Assembly (NCBI GenBank): GCA_937952285.1
Contig: CALFZE010000086.1
Span: forward strand, 1 to 42,349
Length of the DNA stretch: 42,349 bases
DNA from: UBA2428 sp002343545
GTDB taxonomy: Bacteria > Bdellovibrionota > UBA2428
Direction of reading: 5' to 3'
The stretch's first letter is position 1; each line of letters opens with the position of its first letter. A program made the position numbers and the translations under genes. The notes under the pieces were generated by a model. The model saw only the letters and a list, made by a program, of their open reading frames with translations, was not told where the DNA came from and did no database searches. This document shows positions 15,528-22,989 of the stretch, in pieces.

Positions 15528-17444
15528 CTATTCGTTGTCCGAGGCGCCCGCGACCTTTTCGCGCAGGCTCGCCTCGAAGGCTTCCCGCTTGAACGAGGGA
15601 TCCGCTTCGATCCGCTTCTTCATCTGCCACTCGTAGTTGGCGCGGAGCTTCTCCTGCAGATCGCCGAGCTTGCGCTTGATCTGGTCGGCGCGTTTGACGA
15701 AGGCGCTTCGCTTGGCCGATTTTTCGAGGCTCTCCACCGACTCGAGACGTCCCTCGATAACGTGCAGGGTTTGGTGGATTGTTCTCATGAGGCGGTAGAA
15801 ATCCGCTTCGTTCAAACGCGGGTCGGCGTCCCCCGCCCCGTTGGCGGCGTCCCCTTGGACCATGCCGAGGTACCGCAGGAAGCCGAGATCCGACGCTTTG
15901 GCGCCGGCCTTAAGCGCGATCGCCTCGATATCGATCCGCACTTTGTCGAGGTCGCCCTTGTTGACCGCGTACTGACGCAACAGCTCGTCCTCGACTTGAC
16001 CGAGGAAGGCGTCGTGGGCCGGGTCTTCTTTCGCGAATCCCAGCGCCAACGCGAAGGGCGAGTAGGCGGAACGGATCGAGGCCGAAACCTCGGCATTCCG
16101 CTTGAGCTCTTCCACGATGCGAGCCGGATCTTTCTTCGATTCGAGCAAGCCCCGCAGGCTCGCCGAAGAATTCGCCGATCCGCCGAGGGTGGCGTAGGCG
16201 AGCGTCAATCCGAGCGACGAGCGCGCGCCGACCTGGGCCGAAGCGATACCCTTCTCGGTCAACTTGAAGGTCCGGGTGCTCGTGCCCGCGTAGCGGATGC
16301 CCTTATCCATGAGCGCCAGCGTATTCACGGAAGACTGGCCCAAAGGACGAAGGACGTTCTCTTTGATGCGGCCTACGACCGCGTTCAGCAGCGGCAGCGG
16401 GCTCGTCGTCGCCATCGCCGAGGTCCGCACGAGACCGCCCGACGATTCGTCGACGCGACGAAAAACGGCGGCGGTGGCGTTCAGCGACTTCGCGATCGCC
16501 GTCGTTTCGTCGAACGAATTTCCGATCTTCGCGGAAAGACCCGCGGTCCCGCGCAGCGCCAAACGCTCCGGAAGGATCGCGATCTGAACGGCACTTTCGA
16601 TGTTCCCCGCCGAAGTCGCGCGAAGGAAGGCCGGAAAGCCCTGTTGCGTGAAGAGCACGACTTTCTGGACGGGCGTGGCCTTGAGGGGCGTGATGTTGCT
16701 GTGGTGTTCGAACGCCTCGTGCACCGAGCCCACGGCGTTCGTTTGAATGGCGATGGCACCACGCTTCACCGCGACGCCTTCCGGAAGCACGATGCCTCCC
16801 ATCCTCTCGAAGAAGGCGTCGGGGATGAACTTCGGCACGAGCATCCCGTAGCCATTCTGCTCTTCCATGCTCATCGTCGACAAGTTCGCCACGGTGGGGA
16901 GCGCGAAGGTGGCGCCGAAGACCGGCACGAGCCAGGGATGACGCTCGAGCGATTGGCCGAAGGCCGCCGTGACCTCCCCCTTGGTCGCGTCCCGAACGTC
17001 CGCGGGCAAAAGCATGCCGGAGAAACCCGCCGCCCAGACCCAGTAGTGCCAGGTCGTCGCGTCCACGTAGCCTTTCGCGAGCGCGACGGGATCGATCGCT
17101 TCGATCGCTTTCTCGGCCAAGAACTTGGCTTCGTTCGCGTTGAACGCCGCGTTCGACGGCAGTTCCCGCAGCGTTTCTTCGTTCACGAAGACGTCGTAAA
17201 GCAGCCGGTTCGTCTCGACGAAGAGCTCCTGGCTTTGGAGGACGGCCTGGAAGGCAACCCAAGAGTACGGGCTATCGGCTACGACCGTCCCGCCCTCGCG
17301 ACTTTCGAGGGCGCGATCGAAGAGCGCCGTATCGCTGGCCGGGCTTCGGCTCTCGCGGGAATCGCTCGCGCAGGAGGCCACCGCGGCGGCGGCCGTCAAC
17401 GCGGCCAGGGTCGAACGATGGGAACGTCTCGCGAAAAACTTCAT
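15528..17444 (-). CDS. Large lipoprotein-like exported protein of unknown family, 638 aa
   Basis: Not recognised. The start at 17444 follows a GGAGG site and gives a signal sequence ending in AAVASC, a plausible lipobox with Cys25. The middle (about 190-400) is rich in Ala, Thr and Ser with strand-like segments, for example GVAVKRGAIAIQTNAVGSV and AVQIAILPERLALRG. The C-terminal third (about 480-638) is helical and charged, with heptad-like stretches (ESVESLEKSAKRSAFVKRA and onward to KLGDLQEKLRANYEWQMKKR), likely a coiled coil. The gene lies 81 bases downstream of the DUF4105-like gene on the same strand, with an inverted repeat between them. The two may act together outside the inner membrane; this is only a positional argument. 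Confidence 0.8.
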   Translation of the reverse strand: MKFFARRSHRSTLAALTAAAAVASCASDSRESRSPASDTALFDRALESREGGTVVADSPYSWVAFQAVLQSQELFVETNRLLYDVFVNEETLRELPSNAAFNANEAKFLAEKAIEAIDPVALAKGYVDATTWHYWVWAAGFSGMLLPADVRDATKGEVTAAFGQSLERHPWLVPVFGATFALPTVANLSTMSMEEQNGYGMLVPKFIPDAFFERMGGIVLPEGVAVKRGAIAIQTNAVGSVHEAFEHHSNITPLKATPVQKVVLFTQQGFPAFLRATSAGNIESAVQIAILPERLALRGTAGLSAKIGNSFDETTAIAKSLNATAAVFRRVDESSGGLVRTSAMATTSPLPLLNAVVGRIKENVLRPLGQSSVNTLALMDKGIRYAGTSTRTFKLTEKGIASAQVGARSSLGLTLAYATLGGSANSSASLRGLLESKKDPARIVEELKRNAEVSASIRSAYSPFALALGFAKEDPAHDAFLGQVEDELLRQYAVNKGDLDKVRIDIEAIALKAGAKASDLGFLRYLGMVQGDAANGAGDADPRLNEADFYRLMRTIHQTLHVIEGRLESVESLEKSAKRSAFVKRADQIKRKLGDLQEKLRANYEWQMKKRIEADPSFKREAFEASLREKVAGASDNE

Positions 17445-17473
17445 CCAGTTTCCTCCGTCTAGGATTCTCACAC

Positions 17474-17497
17474 GCTCGAGGCCGATTTTCCTCGAGC
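17474..17497. repeat. Small inverted repeat upstream of the 638-aa gene
   Basis: GCTCGAGG (17474-17481) and CCTCGAGC (17490-17497) are perfect reverse complements around an 8-base loop. It lies 29 bases before the start at 17444 and after the stop of the preceding gene, so it may be an operator or a weak terminator without a T tract. Confidence 0.5.
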
Positions 17498-17525
17498 AAA
17501 TTTGACGGAGCCCGGTTAGATCTCG

Positions 17526-19199
17526 TTAGCTCGCGTCCTTCGCCTTGCGGTAGGTCGCGACCCGTTCCTCGATTTCCTTCAAGAGCGACTCGCGAAACCC
17601 GAAAGACAGCAAAGTCGCGGCCGACAGGTTCGCGTTCGTCTCGGCCGAGGCGCGCTCCTCGCGCAGTTCGTCTTTCTCGCGATCGATGCGGGCCGCGATC
17701 GAGTTGAGGTCGTTCAACGAAACCTCCGCAACGTCCAGGTTCAAGGTCACGAGGGCGAGCGACAGGTCTTCGCGAATTCGGTCGAGGGCGATCTTGCGGG
17801 CTTGCTCGTCGCGCGCTTCGACGACGACGGGGTCCATGCTTTCCCAGTCCTTATCGAAGTGCTTGACCTCTTCGACGAGCCGCCAGGTCTTGTCGAAGAC
17901 GAAGTTCGTCGCGAAGAGCTTGGCCTCGAGCGAGTTGATGAGCGCGTTCCGCCAGACGTGGTAGGCCTTACGGTCCGGTCGCTCGACCATGACGAGCGCG
18001 GGCTCGCCGAAGCGATCCGGGTAGAAGCGGCGAAAAAAGTCCACGGCCAGCACCATCTGGCCCGGCGAGGCGTCCACGAGGAACGAGAAGTTCACCTCGC
18101 CGTTGGTGGCGGCGCCGATCGCCCGGTCGATCATCGTCGCGCAGTCGTTCACGAACGTCGTGTTGTCGTAGTAGTTGCCGACCTTCATCTCGAGCGAGCG
18201 CTTGAGTCGGAGATACTCGTCCGGCTTGAGGTAGATCGAAGCGACCTGCACCGAGCGCGGCTGCTCGCCCCAACCCGTCGCCTTGTAGGCGCCGCTCAGG
18301 AAGCTGCCCAAAGCACGGGCCGAAGAATTCCGTTCCCCGGCCTCCTTGGCCTCGCCGGGCGGTGCGCTTTTGGGCGAGAGGTACTCCGAGACCGAGCTCT
18401 TCGAGAAGTGCTCGACCCCGTAGCTATAGACCTCGCTCCCCATCCGCAAGGCGAGGTGGGGAAAGGGGACGGTCTCCGAGAGAATCTGAATCTCGCCTTC
18501 GCGAAGGGGGATCGCGCGGTAGTCCTCGAGCGAACGGGCGTTGGCCTCGAGTTCGGCCGCGTGCACGAGCGCGCTGGTCGTCGTGCCGAGCACGAGCAAG
18601 TCCGTCGCCGTTCGCACGTAGCGATGCGCCCGGTACGACTTATGGTACTCGCGCATGGACGCCCGGAACTCCTCGAGCTCGGCCGCCAGCCCGTACTTCT
18701 GGATGATCTCCCAGTCCTTGACGCTCGCCTTCGGATTGAGCGCGGGATCGAAGATCCACTCGGGGTTGCGGAAAACTTGCTCGAAGAGCACGCCCACGTT
18801 TCCGTAAACGAGGCGATTCGCGCGCCCGAAGCGCAGCGGCGTCGCCGTGCGCAGGACGGGCATGACGTACTTATAGAGCAGATCGTGCGGGGTCTCGCGC
18901 CACCCGAGACTGACCCGGAACGGCATGAGCAGCGCCTTGGCGACCGACGAGCTCGACGAGTCCGACGCCGGGTAAGCCCGACGCATGAGCTCGACGGGGC
19001 CGAAAAGCGTGCGCCAGGCAACGCCGACCGTCCGGTCCGCGCCCGCCTTTGCGCCCGCCTTGAACTCGGACCACGTCAGGGTCTTGGGGCCGACGACGGC
19101 GACGACGGCGAGCGCGCAGGCCGACTCCGCGGCCCGCGCGCTCGCCGTCAGGAGCAGTAGCGCGCTGGCTAAACAGGATCGTCGATCGAATCCGGACAA
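17526..19199 (-). CDS. Exported DUF4105/permuted NlpC-P60-like protein, 557 aa, TTG start
   Basis: The start is taken as TTG at 19199: GGAGG lies four bases upstream and the following residues form a signal peptide (SGFDRRSCLASALLLLTASA). Earlier ATG codons in frame lack a ribosome site. Two motifs suggest a circularly permuted papain-like fold as in DUF4105, Lnb and LRAT-like proteins, where the His precedes the Cys: VPFPHLALRMGSEVYSYGVEHF carries His248, and YYDNTTFVNDCATMIDRAIG carries Cys353. Relatives of this fold hydrolyse amide or ester bonds in lipids or peptidoglycan. The last 130 residues are helical and charged. Family membership is a visual judgement; a different papain-like family is possible. 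Confidence 0.78.
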   Translation of the reverse strand: MSGFDRRSCLASALLLLTASARAAESACALAVVAVVGPKTLTWSEFKAGAKAGADRTVGVAWRTLFGPVELMRRAYPASDSSSSSVAKALLMPFRVSLGWRETPHDLLYKYVMPVLRTATPLRFGRANRLVYGNVGVLFEQVFRNPEWIFDPALNPKASVKDWEIIQKYGLAAELEEFRASMREYHKSYRAHRYVRTATDLLVLGTTTSALVHAAELEANARSLEDYRAIPLREGEIQILSETVPFPHLALRMGSEVYSYGVEHFSKSSVSEYLSPKSAPPGEAKEAGERNSSARALGSFLSGAYKATGWGEQPRSVQVASIYLKPDEYLRLKRSLEMKVGNYYDNTTFVNDCATMIDRAIGAATNGEVNFSFLVDASPGQMVLAVDFFRRFYPDRFGEPALVMVERPDRKAYHVWRNALINSLEAKLFATNFVFDKTWRLVEEVKHFDKDWESMDPVVVEARDEQARKIALDRIREDLSLALVTLNLDVAEVSLNDLNSIAARIDREKDELREERASAETNANLSAATLLSFGFRESLLKEIEERVATYRKAKDAS

Positions 19200-19440
19200 A
19201 GTACCTCCGATCTGTCGATCTCTCGAAGCCGCGAGTTCACCCCGCAGCATCCCTTCGAAAGCCTCTCGGCGTACCGAATGGCCCGTTTCAAGAAAATCAC
19301 CCCGACATTCTCCGTGAATCATTATCCGAGCGATCGGACGCAAAAGATGCGGCAGAATTCTGACCTAACGGTTCTTCCAAGGTGGAAGCGATCCGTCAAA
19401 AAGCGTCCAGAGGAGGCGAAGCGCTAGTTTCGCGCGGACC

Positions 19441-20559
19441 TCAGAGGACTCCGCGCTTCTTTTGGTCGCGTTCGATCGCCTCGAAGAGGGCCTTGAAGTT
19501 GCCTTCGCCGAAGCCATTGTGGCCGCGGCGCTGGATGATCTCGAAGAAGAGCGGGCCGATCTGGTTCTCGGTGAAGATCTGGAGCAGGTAGCCCTTCTCG
19601 TCGCCGTCCACGAGCACGTCGAGGTTGCGGACCTGGTTGAGGTCTTCCTTGATCTTGCCGCCGAAGCGCGCGCGCACTTCGTCGTAGTAGTTCGGCGTCA
19701 TCTCGAGGAACTTGAAGCCGCGCTTCTTCATCTCGGCCACGGTGCCGCAGATGTCGTTCGTCGTGAGCGCGATGTGCTGCACGCCCGCGCCGCGGTGCTG
19801 GTCGATGAATTCCTGCACCTGGCTCTTGGCTTCGGTCGCCTGGTTCACGGGAACCTTCACGGCGCCGTCGGGCGACTGCAGGACTTTGGAATTGAGGCCC
19901 GTCTGCTCGGCGCGGATGTCAAAGTAGCGCGCCTCGACCCAGCCGTAGATGCGGCGGTAGAAGTCCGCCCAGAACTCCATCTTACCCATCTCGACGTTGT
20001 TCGTGAGGTGGTCGATCGAGAGCAGGCCGAGCCCCGTCACGGAAGCCGGCGGCGCCGACGGGCGGAAGCCCGGCGCGAAGGGCGCGGCCACGTCGAAGGC
20101 GCCGACGCTCGCGCCGCCCACCGTCGCGTGACGTTCCACGAAGACGGCGCGCACGTCGCCGAAGGAACGGATCGCCGCGCTCACCGTGCGGATTTTCGTC
20201 GAACCCAAGTCCTCGCTCTCTTCCGTCGCGACTTGCGCGACTTGGGCGCCGCGCGAAAGCGCCGTCTCGAGGGTGCCGCGCGCGCTGGGCACCGTGTACG
20301 CTAGCGCACAGACGCCTTCGCCGTGGGCCGTCACGTACTCGTCGGCAAAGCTGCCGGGCTTGCCTTCGGTCAAGAGCACGCGGATCTGCCCTTGCGTCAG
20401 CAAGCGGCTGCGCCCCTGCGCGTTCTCGCGCGCCTGGGTGCGCGCGAAGCCGAGCTTGGCCCAGAGGGCTTCCATCTCGTCGATGTCGCGCGTGGCGATC
20501 TCGATGTGGTCGAAGCGGTTCACGAGGCAATCGACTTGGGGGGCGGAAGCATTCGTCAT
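19441..20559 (-). CDS. hppD: 4-Hydroxyphenylpyruvate dioxygenase
   Basis: It converts 4-hydroxyphenylpyruvate to homogentisate with O2, in tyrosine breakdown and in pyomelanin or quinone precursor formation. The 372-aa protein has the two vicinal-oxygen-chelate halves of the family. The iron ligands are His184 (SIDHLTNNV), His262 (GVQHIALTTND) and Glu340 (PLFFEIIQRRG), and the C-terminal GFGEGNFKALFEAIE helix that closes the active site is complete. FWADFYRRIYGW is also typical. AAGGG precedes the ATG at 20559. No homogentisate dioxygenase or other tyrosine-pathway gene is adjacent. A large hairpin lies between it and the upstream gene on the same strand, so it may have its own promoter. Confidence 0.97.
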   Translation of the reverse strand: MTNASAPQVDCLVNRFDHIEIATRDIDEMEALWAKLGFARTQARENAQGRSRLLTQGQIRVLLTEGKPGSFADEYVTAHGEGVCALAYTVPSARGTLETALSRGAQVAQVATEESEDLGSTKIRTVSAAIRSFGDVRAVFVERHATVGGASVGAFDVAAPFAPGFRPSAPPASVTGLGLLSIDHLTNNVEMGKMEFWADFYRRIYGWVEARYFDIRAEQTGLNSKVLQSPDGAVKVPVNQATEAKSQVQEFIDQHRGAGVQHIALTTNDICGTVAEMKKRGFKFLEMTPNYYDEVRARFGGKIKEDLNQVRNLDVLVDGDEKGYLLQIFTENQIGPLFFEIIQRRGHNGFGEGNFKALFEAIERDQKKRGVL

Positions 20560-20598
20560 GCCCTTGGTCTAGTCGATGGCCGCGCCGCGGCTCAAGCC

Positions 20599-20699
20599 AG
20601 AACTCCCCCCAAACTCCGACGGCGGCGTTCTCGGTCGACTCGTTTACGACGTAAACTTCGCTCCCTGCGGCCTGGCCGCCGGAGCTTGGAAGGAGTTCT
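20599..20699. repeat. Imperfect 101-nt hairpin element with an inner palindrome
   Basis: The outer arms AGAACTCC (20599-20606) and GGAGTTCT (20692-20699) pair perfectly. The stem continues through CCAA/TTGG, CTCC/GGAG and GGCGGC/GCCGCC with a 2-base mismatch, a single mismatch and a 3-base bulge. At the centre is GTTTACGACGTAAAC (20642-20656), a perfect 7-bp palindrome with one middle base. The right arm runs into the stop codon of the outer membrane protein gene (20698-20700). It could be a terminator, a REP-type element or an RNA structure ahead of hppD. Confidence 0.7.
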
Positions 20700-22584
20700 A
20701 GTAAACGAGGGTCATGAGCAGGTTGAGCTGGTACTTGTAATATTGGTAGTTGAGCTTGTCCGTCGAGAACGAGAGGGTCCCGACTCCCTGCAGACGCGTC
20801 TCAAACCAGGCGGTCCAGGGTTTCACGAGCGAGCCCGAGTAGCGGAACACGAAGTCTTTGCGCTGGAGAGCGCTGCGATAATAAGGGGTGTACTGAAAGC
20901 TCCCCTCTTGCGCCAGGCTCAGCCCCGCGCGTTGCGAGATCGGCAGGTCCCAGCGCCCTAGCACGGAAAGGCTGTAGTACGACGTCTCCGTGCCCGCCGC
21001 CGGGTGGAACTCGAAGTCCACGCCCGGGCCGAAAACGTGGGGCTTCTCCTTGCGCACGACGTAGCGCCAGCTGAGCAGGTACGAGTTCGCGCTCGGGTCG
21101 TTCGCCTCGCTCGCGGGGGTCTGCTTGGCGATCGTGCGCACGTACTTGATCGCGGTTTCCATCTCGCCCGGGCTCGCGGCGGGATCCCCCAAGACGCGGA
21201 ACCAGCGCAGCTCGAAGCCGGGCACCGCGAGGTAAGGCGTCGAGCGCCCCACCCAGCCGCGGTAGACCGAAGCGTAGTTCGCGCCGATCGCGAGGCTTTC
21301 CTTGGGCGAGAGCGAATAGGCGAAGGTCGTCGCGGCGTCGTAGATCTGGGAATCGCTCAGGTCCGCGACGCTGCCGTTCGCGTAGTGGACCGCGACGGCG
21401 GTCGCGCGCAGACGATGGTCGATGCGATCTCCCCAGGGCGGCTTGATCTCGAAGAAGCCGATGGCCGAGAGGAGCGTGGAGGCCTCGTCCGAGACGTTGT
21501 ACGCCTCGGGCGAGAGCTCCTGCGGCAGCGCCACGACGTTCGAATCGAAGCCGAAGCCGCCGACGAGGCCCACGGAGAAGATCTTGTTCTGGTAGTTCGC
21601 GTCGCTGCGGGCCCGGCGCACGGCCTCGAGCCGCTGCGTCGCGAGCGCGACGATGCCCTTGTCGGCGGCGAAGTCGATCGTATCGAGGTAAGCCGTCTCG
21701 GCTTCGTCCCAACGTTCTTCGTTCTCGGCGACCACGCCCAGGTAAAAACGGCTCTGATCGGCGTAGCGGGGATTCTGCCGATCGAGCAGGCTCTGGAAGA
21801 TCCCGCCGGCTTCCTTGCTCTTCTTGGCCTCGACGAGACAGAGCGCGCGGTAATACGAAACGTCGTCGCGATTCGCCTCGTCGCGGTCGGCTTCGCGCAG
21901 GTCGACATCGATGGATTCGCAGCCCTTCTGGTGGAAAAGCGCGATGCCGCGACCGAGGTGCGCCTGCGCGCGTTGCGCCGGCGCGAGCGCGGCTTTGCGC
22001 GCGAGCAAGCGGCCGAAGGCTTCGAGTCCGATGTCGTAGCGGCGTTTGCCAAGCGCTTCCCAGCCGATCTCGAAGAGTCGCTTGAAAGCCTGCCCCTCGC
22101 GCAGGGAGCGACGGCGTTCCGCGTCGACGGGCGTCAAGGCGCCCGTCGAAAGCGCTTGGATCAAGACGCCCTTCGCGTCTTGGCGCACGCGAAGATCCAG
22201 CTTGCGCCACGTCGGCTGGTCGAAGACGAGCGAGCGGGATTGGTAGAAACCCACGCCACCCGGGAAGGGAACCTTGCGCTCTTCGGGACGGGCCTCGAGC
22301 ACGCTGATTTCCGGCTGAAAGGCGGGGTTCGTCCCGTCCATCAAGGTGCGCACGGTTTCGGAGGCGATGAATTCGTCGTCCCGGGAGTCCAGGATGAGTT
22401 CTTTGCCCGTTTCGAGGTTCCGGATGCGGACTTTGGCGCGGGCTTCACGGACCGAGGGAGGAATCTGGATGCGAAAGGGCTCGTCCCCCCGAATTCGCGG
22501 GGACTCGGTCTGGGCAAAGGCCGCGCTACCGAGCAGGCCGCTCCCAACAACCAAGTGCCTGAATTTATTTAAAAATATTCCCAC
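20698..22584 (-). CDS. TPR plus outer-membrane beta-barrel protein (DUF560/SLAM-like), 628 aa
   Basis: The start is GTG at 22584, with AAGGGTGC just before it; it gives a signal peptide (hydrophobic HLVVGSGLLGSAAFA, cut near residue 24). Residues about 165-330 form TPR-like helical pairs (RYDIGLEAFGRLLARKAALA, YLGVVAENEERWDEAETAYL). From about residue 336 the sequence becomes alternating barrel strands, opening with FSVGLVGGFGFDSNVVAL, a GxDSN signature seen in TPR-barrel exporters, and ending in Tyr after LNLLMTLVY. This plan matches DUF560 surface-lipoprotein assembly modifiers and polysaccharide exporters of the PgaA/BcsC type. The first 30 bases of the gene are unusually AT-rich. The stop lies within the hairpin element. 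Confidence 0.85.
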   Translation of the reverse strand: MGIFLNKFRHLVVGSGLLGSAAFAQTESPRIRGDEPFRIQIPPSVREARAKVRIRNLETGKELILDSRDDEFIASETVRTLMDGTNPAFQPEISVLEARPEERKVPFPGGVGFYQSRSLVFDQPTWRKLDLRVRQDAKGVLIQALSTGALTPVDAERRRSLREGQAFKRLFEIGWEALGKRRYDIGLEAFGRLLARKAALAPAQRAQAHLGRGIALFHQKGCESIDVDLREADRDEANRDDVSYYRALCLVEAKKSKEAGGIFQSLLDRQNPRYADQSRFYLGVVAENEERWDEAETAYLDTIDFAADKGIVALATQRLEAVRRARSDANYQNKIFSVGLVGGFGFDSNVVALPQELSPEAYNVSDEASTLLSAIGFFEIKPPWGDRIDHRLRATAVAVHYANGSVADLSDSQIYDAATTFAYSLSPKESLAIGANYASVYRGWVGRSTPYLAVPGFELRWFRVLGDPAASPGEMETAIKYVRTIAKQTPASEANDPSANSYLLSWRYVVRKEKPHVFGPGVDFEFHPAAGTETSYYSLSVLGRWDLPISQRAGLSLAQEGSFQYTPYYRSALQRKDFVFRYSGSLVKPWTAWFETRLQGVGTLSFSTDKLNYQYYKYQLNLLMTLVY

Positions 22585-22662
22585 GCACCCTTCTTGCCCG
22601 GCCTTTGGGGCCGAGCTTCTCCATTCTGCCAAGCTCCCCTTGATCCGCAAGTGAGACCGATA

Positions 22663-22693
22663 ACTTGACTCAAGTCGGCATATTCTCTACGAA
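22663..22693 (+). promoter_or_regulatory. Putative rpmG promoter overlapping a 13-bp palindrome
   Basis: TTGACT (22665-22670) is a good -35 hexamer, 35 bases before the ATG. TACGAA (22688-22693), 17 bases further, is a weak -10. The -35 lies inside the perfect palindrome ACTTGACTCAAGT (22663-22675), a possible operator. The start codon would be at or next to the transcription start. Confidence 0.4.
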
Positions 22694-22699
22694 AGCTCC

Positions 22700-22882
22700 A
22701 TGGCTAAGAAGTCTGATCGCGTCGTCGTCATCCTCGAGTGCACGGAAGCTACTAAAGAAGGCAAGACGGCCAGCCGCTACCACACGAAGAAGAACAAGAA
22801 GACCACCACGGAAAAGCTCGAGCTCCGCAAGTACAACCCGTACCTGCGCCGCACGACCCTCCACAAAGAAGTGAAGAGCTGA
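22700..22882 (+). CDS. rpmG: 50S ribosomal protein L33
   Basis: A 60-aa basic protein of the large ribosomal subunit. VVVILECTEATKEGKTASRY, the KKNKKTT stretch, EKLELRKYNPYLRRTTLHKE and the C-terminal VKS match bacterial L33 along the whole length. Only one Cys (in LECTE) remains and NPYLRR replaces the second CxxC, so this is the zinc-independent (C-) form. No clear Shine-Dalgarno site precedes the ATG, in line with a very short leader. A strong terminator follows 29 bases after the stop. Confidence 0.97.
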   Translation: MAKKSDRVVVILECTEATKEGKTASRYHTKKNKKTTTEKLELRKYNPYLRRTTLHKEVKS

Positions 22883-22911
22883 TTCGCTCTCCTTTTTAAA
22901 CCGCGTCTTGG

Positions 22912-22946
22912 ACGCCCGGAGCCGAAAGGCCCCGGGCGTTTTTTTT
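22912..22946 (+). terminator. Rho-independent terminator of rpmG
   Basis: ACGCCCGG (22912-22919) pairs with CCGGGCGT (22932-22939). The stem continues after one mismatch with GCC/GGC closed by a GAAA tetraloop, and a run of eight T (22939-22946) follows. A textbook intrinsic terminator. Confidence 0.93.
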
Positions 22947-22989
22947 CGCCCGCGCTCCGCCGCGCCCACGCTCCGGTTATAAACGAGGG

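Noticed and set aside
13413..17462. A 1,349-codon open frame on the plus strand
   Set aside because: It runs antisense to the 461-aa lipoprotein gene, overlaps the EamA gene in another frame and then runs antisense to the 638-aa gene. Its translation is Arg/Val/Glu-rich low-complexity sequence without motifs, an effect of high GC at third positions on the other strand.
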